From Chloroflexota bacterium (lineage in GTDB: Bacteria > Chloroflexota > Limnocylindria > Limnocylindrales > CSP1-4): 13,405 nucleotides of DNA. How positions within the stretch are numbered: position 1 is the first letter of the stretch; each line of letters begins with the position of its first letter. The stretch covers positions 1 to 13,405 of the forward strand of contig JAGDMV010000028.1 of NCBI GenBank assembly GCA_017860675.1, in the 5' to 3' direction. A program made the translations under genes and the position numbers. Below the pieces are notes generated by a model. The model did no database searches. It was not told where the DNA came from and saw only the letters and a list, made by a program, of their open reading frames with translations. Of the stretch, positions 7,139 through 13,228 are shown piece by piece.

Positions 7139-8421
7139 CAACCCGTCCTCCGTGGGGACATGCCTCGCTCACCACCTCGGCCTGCCGGGCGCGGCGCCCG
7201 TGGCGCGCCCGTTCCCACCGACCGGAACGCGGCCCGAGGTTCGACCGAGCGGAGCGCAGCGGCAGAAGCTGCCACGAGGCGGCTCTGGCGACCCGCGACG
7301 CTGGCCGCGGATGGCTCACCCGTCCGCTCGGCGGCCAGCTGGCCGCACGCCGCCCCAACCTCCTGTCCCCGGTTCTGCCGCACGGTGACCCCGATCCCGG
7401 CGGTTGCCACGCGGGTTGCGAAGGCACGGACGCGCTCCGGCGGGCTGGCTTGCCAGGGCGTGTGCGCGACCGGGTTCATCGGGATGAGGTTGAGGTGGCT
7501 GCCACGGCCCTCCAACAGCCTCACCAGGGCGGCGGCGTCGGCGGCGGTGTCGTTGATGCCGTCGATGAGGACGTACTCGTAGCTCACCCGCCGGCCCGTC
7601 GCCGCCTGGTAGGCGCTCGCGGCGGCCACCACCGCCGCCACCGGCCAGCGCCGGTTCAGGGGCACGAGCAGGTCGCGCAGGGGGTCGCGGGCCGCGTGGA
7701 GGCTGACCGCGAGCGTCCACTGGGGCCGCAACGCGGTGAGCCGCTCGATCCCGGGTACCACTCCGGACGTGGAGATGGCCAGGTGCCGTGCGCCGAGGCC
7801 GAACCGGGCGGGGTCGGTGAGGATCGACGCGGCGGCAAGCACCTCGTCGAGCACGAGCAGCGGCTCGCCCATTCCCATGAACACCAGGTTGGTGAGATGC
7901 GCGCTCCGGGTCGCAAGGCGGCGCGCCGCGTGCCGGACCTGGTCGACGATCTCGGCCACCGCCAGGTCGCGACCGTAGCCGAGCTCGCCAGTGGCGCAGA
8001 ACGGGCAGCCGACCGCGCAGCCGGCCTGGCTGCTGATGCAGAGGGTGTGCCGCTCCCGCCGGCCCTCGCGCCCCGGATAGCGCATCAGGACCGACTCCAC
8101 AAGCTGGCCATCGACCAGGCGGTGGAGCGCCTTCTCGGTCAGCCCGCCGTCGGCCGGCCGGATCTCCGTCTCGGCCACGGTGTCGAAGCGGAAGCGGTGT
8201 GCCAGCTCGAGCCGCAGCTCCTTCGTGAAGGTCGTGACCTCGTCCCACGATGACGCCGGCGAGCGCCAGACGGCGTCGGCCAGCTGACCCGCCCGGTAGC
8301 GGGGCTGCCCGAGCTCGGCCAGGGCGGCGTCCACGGCCACCCGGTCGGCGGACGAGATCCCGGGCAGCGCGTGGGCCGGGGCGGGAACGGACTCGCCGGC
8401 AGTCGACGCGATCACGGTCAT
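7138..8421 (-). CDS. rlmN: Dual-specificity 23S rRNA (adenine2503-C2)/tRNA (adenine37-C2) methyltransferase RlmN
   Basis: RlmN is a radical-SAM enzyme that methylates C2 of A2503 in 23S rRNA, and of A37 in some tRNAs, affecting decoding fidelity and some antibiotic responses. The protein is 427 residues. The [4Fe-4S] motif is CAVGCPFC (C135, C139, C142). The two mechanistic cysteines are visible: C128 in LCISSQ and C359 in AACGQL, the methyl-carrying pair known for the family. GMGEPL (184-189) is the SAM-binding GGE-like motif, and AVSLHA and NLIPMNPV are typical. About 60 residues after CGQL are Ala/Arg/Pro-rich and basic, longer than the usual tail. The ATG at 8421 sits about 9 bases after an extended -10-like motif, so it may open a leaderless operon with rpe and dtd. 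The identity is secure; the tail is unexplained. Confidence 0.95.
   Translation of the reverse strand: MTVIASTAGESVPAPAHALPGISSADRVAVDAALAELGQPRYRAGQLADAVWRSPASSWDEVTTFTKELRLELAHRFRFDTVAETEIRPADGGLTEKALHRLVDGQLVESVLMRYPGREGRRERHTLCISSQAGCAVGCPFCATGELGYGRDLAVAEIVDQVRHAARRLATRSAHLTNLVFMGMGEPLLVLDEVLAAASILTDPARFGLGARHLAISTSGVVPGIERLTALRPQWTLAVSLHAARDPLRDLLVPLNRRWPVAAVVAAASAYQAATGRRVSYEYVLIDGINDTAADAAALVRLLEGRGSHLNLIPMNPVAHTPWQASPPERVRAFATRVATAGIGVTVRQNRGQEVGAACGQLAAERTGEPSAASVAGRQSRLVAASAAALRSVEPRAAFRSVGTGAPRAPRPAGRGGERGMSPRRTG
7146..7151 (-). promoter_or_regulatory. Ribosome-binding site for rpe
   Basis: GGAGGA lies inside the end of rlmN, 7 bases before ATG 7138. This spacing favours the ATG over the TTG immediately before it. 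Confidence 0.75.
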
Positions 8422-8430
8422 CGGGCCGGG

Positions 8431-8439
8431 ATTATCCCA
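8431..8439 (-). promoter_or_regulatory. Extended -10 promoter of rlmN-rpe-dtd, probably leaderless
   Basis: The minus strand reads TG-G-GATAAT (8439-8431), matching an extended -10. Nine bases separate its end from the rlmN ATG, so transcription would begin at or within a few bases of the start codon. No Shine-Dalgarno sequence lies between them. No clear -35 was found. Confidence 0.6.
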
Positions 8440-8489
8440 CGGGCTGCGCTCCGGCCCATCGGCACCGCGGTTCAGCCGCGTTCCGGCCG

Positions 8490-8514
8490 GGGCCCGGGAC
8501 CTGTGGCCGGGCCC
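8490..8514 (-). terminator. Hairpin just after fmt
   Basis: GGGCCCGG (8490-8497) pairs with CCGGGCCC (8507-8514) around a 9-base loop, beginning 6 bases beyond the fmt stop. The stem is strong but no U-tract follows on the minus strand. It could end def-fmt transcription before the rlmN promoter. The 8422-8520 gap otherwise holds only that promoter. Confidence 0.4.
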
Positions 8515-8520
8515 GCCCCC

Positions 8521-9492
8521 TCAGCCGGCGACCGTGCCGACGACCGTGCCGACGATGCGCGGGTGGCCGCGGCGGAAGGCGGCCCCGTCCATGACCCGCC
8601 CGCCGGCCGGCTGCACCTCGAGCAGGCGGAGCAGCCCCCCATCGCCGGCCACCAGCGCGAGGCCCGGCCCGTCGGGGACCAAGGTGCCGACTGCCGCGGG
8701 CGGGACCCCGCCGCTCACCCCGTCCCCGGGCGCGAGCGTGCCCTGCAGCACTCCCAGGCGGCCGGCCTCGGTTTCAAGCCACGTACCCGGCCACGGCCGG
8801 TAGGCGCGCACCTGCCGCTCGAGAACCGGCGCCGCCCGACGTGGATCGAGGCGGCCGTCCTCCCGCCGCAGCAGACGGGTGACGGTGACGCCGTCCGCCG
8901 GCTGCGGAACGGCCGCCAGCTCGCCCCGCAGCCATGGGCCCAGCGACCGGCTCAGCAGGACGGCAGCCATCTCAGCCAGGCGCCTCTCCAAGGCCGGGGC
9001 GTCCTCGCGGCCCGAGAGCGCCAGCCGCTCGACCGCGACGATCGGGCCGGTGTCCATGCCCTCGTCCATGCGGAAGAGCGTGACCCCGGTCGCCGCGTCA
9101 CCGTCGAGGATCGTAGCGGGGATGGGGCTCGCCCCGCGATGGCGCGGCAGGAGCGACGGGTGCAGGTTGAGGATGCCGCGGTCCGGCAGGTCGAGGATGG
9201 CCCGAGGCACGATGCGGCCGTAGTCGGAGAGGATGCCGAGGTCGGGCTCGAGGGCGGCGATCGCGGCCACCGCGGCCGGGTCGCGCAGCCGCGCGGGCAG
9301 CTGCAGCGGGCAACCCAGGGTCTCGACCGCACGCGCAACCGGCGTCGCCGTCGGGACGGCTCGCCTGCCGGCGGGACGAGGGGGCGTGCTGACCACGCCC
9401 ACCAGCTTCACCTCGGGCGCCGCCGCCAACGCCTGCAGGACGGGGACGGCGAACTCGCCCGAGCCGAAGAAGACCGCGCGCGCGCGCTCCAC
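8521..9492 (-). CDS. fmt: Methionyl-tRNA formyltransferase
   Basis: Fmt formylates Met-tRNAfMet with 10-formyl-tetrahydrofolate, producing the initiator tRNA for translation. The 323-residue length is typical. It starts at GTG 9492 with the family N-terminus VFFGSGEFAVPVL. The catalytic triad is in place: N109 and H111 in NLHPSLLP, followed by RHRGASPI, and D147 in EGMDTGP. The C-terminal domain (about 205-323) has the tRNA-binding OB-like pattern, with VRAYRPWPGTW as its recognisable motif. ASPIPATIL replaces the more usual APIxxAI segment, a mild divergence. The GTG lies one base after the def stop (TGAGGTG), so the two genes are almost certainly co-translated. The pairing makes sense because Def later removes the formyl group that Fmt adds. 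A longer open frame upstream lies inside def and was not used. Confidence 0.95.
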   Translation of the reverse strand: MERARAVFFGSGEFAVPVLQALAAAPEVKLVGVVSTPPRPAGRRAVPTATPVARAVETLGCPLQLPARLRDPAAVAAIAALEPDLGILSDYGRIVPRAILDLPDRGILNLHPSLLPRHRGASPIPATILDGDAATGVTLFRMDEGMDTGPIVAVERLALSGREDAPALERRLAEMAAVLLSRSLGPWLRGELAAVPQPADGVTVTRLLRREDGRLDPRRAAPVLERQVRAYRPWPGTWLETEAGRLGVLQGTLAPGDGVSGGVPPAAVGTLVPDGPGLALVAGDGGLLRLLEVQPAGGRVMDGAAFRRGHPRIVGTVVGTVAG

Positions 9493-9493
9493 C

Positions 9494-10039
9494 TCAGGCG
9501 CGGGCGACTGCCCGGGCCTGCTCCGGGTCGATGCCGCGGCGCGACAGCTCGGCGTCCTCCTCCTCGTCTTCGCCGCGGCCGACCGGGATGAGCTCGTCGG
9601 GCGAGCCGAGGTAGTCGATGTAGAGGCGGCCGTCGAGGTGGTCGAGCTCGTGCTGGAGGGCTCGCCCGAGCAGTGCCGATCCGGCCACCTTGTACCTCTT
9701 CCCGAACCGGTTCTGGGCGACGACCCAGACGCGCTCTCGCCGGGTGACGTAGGCGACGTAACCAGGGATCGACAGGCATCCCTCGAGGTCGCGGTCGTCA
9801 CCCTCGGCCCGGACGATGCGCGGGTTGACGAGCTCGAACAGCCGGTCGCCGACCTCGACGACGGCCACGTTGAGCGCCTCGCCCAGCTGGGGCGCCGCCA
9901 GGCCGACGCCGGGGGCGTGGCGCATCGTGTCGGTCAGGTCGTCGATCAGCCCGTGCAGGAACCGGTTGAACGACTCGACCGGCTCGCCCCTGAGGCGGAG
10001 CCGCGGGTCGCCGAGGGTCAGGATGGGCAGGACGCTCAT
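9494..10039 (-). CDS. def: Peptide deformylase
   Basis: Def is the Fe/Zn metallohydrolase that removes the N-formyl group from nascent proteins at the ribosome exit. The protein is 181 residues. All three family motifs are intact: GVGLAAPQ (44-51), EGCLS (86-90, metal ligand C88) and QHELDH (129-134, ligands H130 and H134, catalytic E131). The C-terminal 25 residues are charged and acidic (GRGEDEEEDAELSRRG). ATG 10039 gives the typical beginning MSVLPILTLGDPRLR. An in-frame extension back to 10234 would translate a tandem DNA repeat and was rejected. A TATACT box ends 8 bases before the ATG with no Shine-Dalgarno sequence between, implying a leaderless mRNA. fmt follows after one base. Confidence 0.96.
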   Translation of the reverse strand: MSVLPILTLGDPRLRLRGEPVESFNRFLHGLIDDLTDTMRHAPGVGLAAPQLGEALNVAVVEVGDRLFELVNPRIVRAEGDDRDLEGCLSIPGYVAYVTRRERVWVVAQNRFGKRYKVAGSALLGRALQHELDHLDGRLYIDYLGSPDELIPVGRGEDEEEDAELSRRGIDPEQARAVARA

Positions 10040-10046
10040 TGACCGG

Positions 10047-10052
10047 AGTATA
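10047..10052 (-). promoter_or_regulatory. -10 element of the def-fmt operon, leaderless start
   Basis: TATACT (5/6 to TATAAT) is followed by the 7 bases CCGGTCA and then the def ATG. The expected transcription start coincides with the A of ATG. The -35 region falls inside the first copy of the 19-bp tandem repeat and shows no TTGACA-like hexamer. Confidence 0.65.
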
Positions 10053-10060
10053 GGCGGCGG

Positions 10061-10122
10061 CGGTGGCCGGCCTGCCCGGCGGTGGCCGGCCTGCCCGGCG
10101 GTGGCCGGCCTGCCCGGCGGTG
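10061..10122. repeat. Three perfect tandem copies of a 19-bp unit upstream of def
   Basis: The unit CGGTGGCCGGCCTGCCCGG occurs at 10061-10079, 10080-10098 and 10099-10117 with no mismatches, followed by a partial CGGTG. Each unit contains the palindrome GGCCGGCC. The array begins 8 bases upstream of the def -10 box, so it occupies the -18 to about -80 promoter region. A 19-bp period is close to, but not exactly, two helical turns. Confidence 0.95.
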
Positions 10123-10165
10123 CCCCCGCCGTTCTCCGGGGCACGCGACGACACCGGCCGTCGCG
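10120..10165 (-). terminator. Pair of adjacent hairpins between the helical-protein gene and def
   Basis: GTGCCCC (10120-10126) pairs with GGGGCAC (10138-10144), and CGCGACG (10144-10150) pairs with CGTCGCG (10159-10165). Both are 7-bp stems and they share base 10144. They lie downstream of the small gene ending at 10256 and upstream of the def repeat array. There is no U-tract, so a terminator role is only a suggestion. I see nothing further in 10166-10255. Confidence 0.35.
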
Positions 10166-10255
10166 CCCGGCGGACGACATTCGGCTGCGTCGCGGCCCGC
10201 CGATGAGCGAGTCCTCGCCTCCTGATCCGCCCACGGCGGCGCCGTGCCGCGGAGG

Positions 10256-10639
10256 TCAGGCCTGCGGTGCCTCCTCCGGCGGCGCCTCGTCGGGCGAGAC
10301 CTCGGCCTCGGCCTCGGCGGCGGTCGCCTCGGCGGCGGCGGCCGCTTCGTGGCGCAGGTCCTCGGCCAGTCGGTGGGCACGCTCGGCGAGCTTGGTGCTG
10401 CCCTCCTCGGTCGCGTGGGCGGCCCGCTGGGCGAGCGGCCCGGCCTTCTCGGCCGCGACCGCCGTTAGCTCGGCAGCCTTGGCCGCCACCTCGCGCACCG
10501 TCGGGCCTGCCTCGCGCGCGACCCCCTCGATCATCTTCTGCAGCTGGCCGAGCCATTCCTGCGCGCGGCCCGCAGCCGCGGCCTGCGGCTCCGCGCCCTC
10601 CGGGGCGGGCTCCGGCCCTGTCGCGGTCGGCTCCGTCAT
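10256..10639 (-). CDS. Hypothetical Ala/Glu-rich amphipathic helical protein
   Basis: This 127-residue protein is not recognised as a named family. Residues 1-20 and about 109-127 are Pro/Glu/Ala-rich and probably disordered. The middle (about 24-108) is almost all Ala, Glu, Arg, Lys, Leu and His in a heptad- or 11-mer-like pattern predicted to be helical. AGP occurs at 44-46 and 66-68 with similar following residues, a 22-residue spacing reminiscent of proline-punctuated apolipoprotein-like repeats. A phasin-like or lipid/granule-surface role is possible but is only inference. It has no signal peptide, membrane segment or cysteine. A strong GAGGAGGT ribosome-binding site 5 bases before ATG 10639, and its own -10-like motif, argue for a real gene. 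It sits between priA and def, where other bacteria have nothing. Confidence 0.75.
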   Translation of the reverse strand: MTEPTATGPEPAPEGAEPQAAAAGRAQEWLGQLQKMIEGVAREAGPTVREVAAKAAELTAVAAEKAGPLAQRAAHATEEGSTKLAERAHRLAEDLRHEAAAAAEATAAEAEAEVSPDEAPPEEAPQA

Positions 10640-10644
10640 GGGTG

Positions 10645-10652
10645 ACCTCCTC
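10645..10652 (-). promoter_or_regulatory. Strong ribosome-binding site of the helical-protein gene
   Basis: GAGGAGGT is followed by CACCC and ATG 10639. It is the best Shine-Dalgarno match in the window and suggests efficient translation of this small protein. Confidence 0.8.
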
Positions 10653-10680
10653 GGGTGTCTGCTCTCCGGTCGGTGTGGAA

Positions 10681-10704
10681 CCCCGCGATTGTCCCAGTGC
10701 GGGG
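10681..10704 (-). promoter_or_regulatory. Extended -10-like promoter within an inverted repeat, upstream of the helical-protein gene
   Basis: The minus strand carries TG-G-GACAAT (10696-10688), closely resembling the TGGGATAAT before rlmN. It would give a leader of about 40 bases. The hexanucleotides CCCCGC (10681-10686) and GCGGGG (10699-10704) flank it as a perfect inverted repeat. The repeat could be an operator, or a hairpin ending priA transcription. Confidence 0.45.
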
Positions 10705-10716
10705 CCGGCAGGCCAA

Positions 10717-10730
10717 GAGCCGGACGGCTC
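10717..10730 (-). terminator. Short hairpin overlapping the priA stop
   Basis: GAGCC and GGCTC flank a 4-base loop (6 bp if the loop is counted as 2). On the minus strand TTGG follows. The stem is short and the T-run is two bases, so this is a weak terminator candidate. Confidence 0.3.
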
Positions 10731-13140
10731 AGAGCAGCGATTCCGGGTCCACGTCAACGGACCACGGCGGTCCGGGATCGCCGTCGAGGAGGCCGGCCGG
10801 ATCGTCGGCGCGGATGACGACGTTCCAGCGCCAACGCCCCGCCCGGCGTGGAACGTACGCCGGGGCGGGCCCGATCACCGAGGCGATCGTCCCGCGCTCC
10901 TCGGCGCGCTCGCGCAGGCGGGAAGCCATCGCCTCGGCCTCGCGGCGAGCGGCGGCGGCGTCCTCCAGGGCGACCGTGAGCTTCAGGTTTCGTCCGTAGG
11001 GCGGCCCGCCGAAGGCCCGCCGCAGCGCCAGCTCGGAGTCGTAGAAGGCCTCTGCGTCGCCGCCGATCACGGCCCTGATGACCGGGTGTCCCGGCTGGTA
11101 GGTCTGGACGATCGCCCTGCCCGGCCGTGCTCCCCTCCCTGCCCGTCCGATCGCCTGGACGAGCAGCTGCCAGGTTCGTTCCGCGGCCCGCTCGTCGGGC
11201 AGCGACAGGGCGATGTCGGCCGACACGACCCCCACGAGGGTCACCTCGGGCACGTCCAGGCCCTTGGCGACGAGGCTGGTCCCCACGAGGACGTCGAGGT
11301 CGCCAGCGGCGAAGGCGTCGACGACGCGGGCGGCGACCCCCTTCTGCTCGACGATGTCGCGATCCAGCCGGCCGACGCGCAGCGCCGGGAAGCGCGAGCG
11401 CACCTCCGCCTCGAGGCGCTCGGTGCCGCCGCCCAGGTACCGGATGCGGGGCGACGAGCAGGCCGGGCAACGGGCCGCCGGCGGCGTCGCTGCCCCGCAG
11501 TGGTGACAGCGGAGCGTCCTGCCGGCCTCATGGTAGACGAGGGGCCGGGTGCATTCGGGGCAGGCCTGGACGTGGCCGCACTCGCGGCACAGGACCACCG
11601 TCGCCGCGCCACGCCGGTTGATCACCAGGATCGCCCGGTTACCCGACTCCACGTCGAGCGCGCCGAGGGCCGCGGCGAGCTGCCCCGACAGCAGGGCACG
11701 GTTGCCGGCGGCCAGCTCGGCGCGCAGGTCAACGAGCTCCACGCTCGGAGCGGCGCCGGCCGTCCGCTCCCCGAGGGTGCAGCGCCGGTAGTGGCCGAGG
11801 CGGGCGTTGCCGACCGACTCGACCGACGGGGTCGCGCTGCCAAGGACGACTGCCGCCCCGGCCAGCCGGCCCAGCAGCACGGCCGTGTCCCTCGCCTGGA
11901 GGCGCGGGGTGCGATCGCTCTTGTAGGCGGCTTCGTGCTCCTCGTCGACAACGACCAGGCCCACGTCTGCCAGCGGGGCAAGGACGGCGAGGCGCGTGCC
12001 GACGACGACGTCCACGGTCCGTGCGCGGACCCGCCGCCATTCGTCGGCACGCTCGCCGGCCCCGAGCGCGGAGTGCAGCACGGCGACCTCTGCCTCCAGC
12101 TCCGCCCGGATCCGGTCCACGAGCGGCAGCGCCAGCGCGATCTCGGGGACCAGGACCAGGGCCGGCCGGCCGGCCCGGAGGCATGCCGCGATCCCCTCGA
12201 GGTAGACGGCCGTCTTGCCGGCGGCGGTCGTGCCGTCGAGTAAGAGCGGTGTCGCGTCTCGGGCGGCGATGGCGGCCACCACGCGCGCGGCCGCGCCGGC
12301 CTGGGCGGGCGTGAGCGCGGAGCCGGGCGGACGCCCGCCCCGGGCGCCGGGACCTCGACCGGCGAGCGGCGCACGCGGCCGTTCGCGAGTCCCGATCGTG
12401 ATCAGGCCGCGACGGGCAAGGGCCGGCAGGACGGCAGTCCCGTACCGCGCGGCGAGCGGCGGGGCCGGGACCGGTTCGCCCGGCTCCCGCTCCTCGGCAG
12501 CGGCAAGCTCGTCCAGGAGCGCCCGCTGCCGCGGGCCCAGCGGCCGGCCGCCCGGTGCCCGGACGCCGGCCGTCGCGGCCAGGCCATCGGACGTGGGGCG
12601 GACGATCCGCTCGAAGCGCGGCCCGGCGCCCGCCTCGGTGAGCGTCCACTCGAGGTGCAGCCGGCCGGCCGCCTCCAGCGCCCGGACGCGCCGGAGGAGC
12701 GCGGCGCGGCCGTCCGGCGCGGGCAGCTCGCGGACCGGCCGGGGCCCCGCCGCCAGGGCGGCCAGGACGCCCTGCTCGGCGCTCGACGCCCGGGGCGTCG
12801 CGGGTTGCGCGGCCTCCGCCGGGGCCACGGCCCGTGGCGTGACAGTGCCGCCGTCGAGGGCCGTCGCCACGAGCTCGAGCCGCTCGAGCATCTCCGGCGG
12901 CAGCATCGTCCGCAGGACCATCGCCGGGGGTGCGAGGTAGCGGGCCGCCACCTCCCGGGCAAGCGTGAGCGCCAGGGCCGGCAGCAGCGGGCCGTCGGAT
13001 CGCACCCGGGCCGCGAGCGGGCGTGCGACGACTCCGGCCGGCGGGGATGCATCGCCGAGGACGATGCCGAGCGCACGACGCCGGCCCCAGTCGACCAGGA
13101 CCGCCTCGCCCGCCGCGACATCGGCCAGCCGATCGGGCAC
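10729..13140 (-). CDS. priA: Primosomal replication restart helicase PriA
   Basis: PriA recognises abandoned replication forks and reloads the replicative helicase. From GTG 13140 the protein has 803 residues (family about 730-810). Walker A is GTTAAGKT (303-310), a variant of the usual GVTGSGKT. The DEEH box is at 399-402 and GSATPS at 434-439. Eight zinc-binding cysteines are present in four pairs (C518/521, 527/530, 545/548, 558/561). The helicase motifs GTSLVAKGLDVPEV and QAIGRAGRG follow. Homology appears to continue upstream of GTG 13140: the same frame reads RTWTYAV just before it, matching the family's first strands. No ATG, GTG or TTG exists in that stretch, only CTG codons at 13233, 13200 and 13176. 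The annotated start is therefore probably short by 10-20 residues. gmk ends 88 bases upstream with no rpoZ or coaBC between. Confidence 0.93.
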   Translation of the reverse strand: MPDRLADVAAGEAVLVDWGRRRALGIVLGDASPPAGVVARPLAARVRSDGPLLPALALTLAREVAARYLAPPAMVLRTMLPPEMLERLELVATALDGGTVTPRAVAPAEAAQPATPRASSAEQGVLAALAAGPRPVRELPAPDGRAALLRRVRALEAAGRLHLEWTLTEAGAGPRFERIVRPTSDGLAATAGVRAPGGRPLGPRQRALLDELAAAEEREPGEPVPAPPLAARYGTAVLPALARRGLITIGTRERPRAPLAGRGPGARGGRPPGSALTPAQAGAAARVVAAIAARDATPLLLDGTTAAGKTAVYLEGIAACLRAGRPALVLVPEIALALPLVDRIRAELEAEVAVLHSALGAGERADEWRRVRARTVDVVVGTRLAVLAPLADVGLVVVDEEHEAAYKSDRTPRLQARDTAVLLGRLAGAAVVLGSATPSVESVGNARLGHYRRCTLGERTAGAAPSVELVDLRAELAAGNRALLSGQLAAALGALDVESGNRAILVINRRGAATVVLCRECGHVQACPECTRPLVYHEAGRTLRCHHCGAATPPAARCPACSSPRIRYLGGGTERLEAEVRSRFPALRVGRLDRDIVEQKGVAARVVDAFAAGDLDVLVGTSLVAKGLDVPEVTLVGVVSADIALSLPDERAAERTWQLLVQAIGRAGRGARPGRAIVQTYQPGHPVIRAVIGGDAEAFYDSELALRRAFGGPPYGRNLKLTVALEDAAAARREAEAMASRLRERAEERGTIASVIGPAPAYVPRRAGRWRWNVVIRADDPAGLLDGDPGPPWSVDVDPESLL

Positions 13141-13228
13141 CGCGTACGTCCATGTCCGGCCGCCTCCGGGTGCCAGCTCGGGCGGCGGCCGGGCCCGCAG
13201 CTCCCCGACCGAACAGGCCGGCGAGCGG

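Noticed and set aside
6095..7582. 495-codon plus-strand open frame opposite rpe and rlmN
   Set aside because: It spans two verified genes on the other strand, with repetitive Gly/Asp/His/Arg composition.
10061..10122. CRISPR-like array
   Set aside because: The 19-bp units are directly adjacent with no spacers and no cas genes are nearby. It is a simple tandem repeat.
10040..10234. Upstream in-frame extension of def
   Set aside because: It would translate the 19-bp tandem array and pass through the -10 box. Deformylases begin at the MSVLPILTLGDP-type sequence.
10267..12243. 658-codon plus-strand open frame opposite priA and the small helical gene
   Set aside because: It is low-complexity, runs across two real minus-strand genes and has no recognisable domain. 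High GC removes stop codons from such frames.
11729..13153. ORF from ATG 13153 with a good GGAGG spacing
   Set aside because: It is out of frame with PriA and its product is Arg/Gly/Pro-rich without motifs. It is noted only as part of the priA start puzzle.
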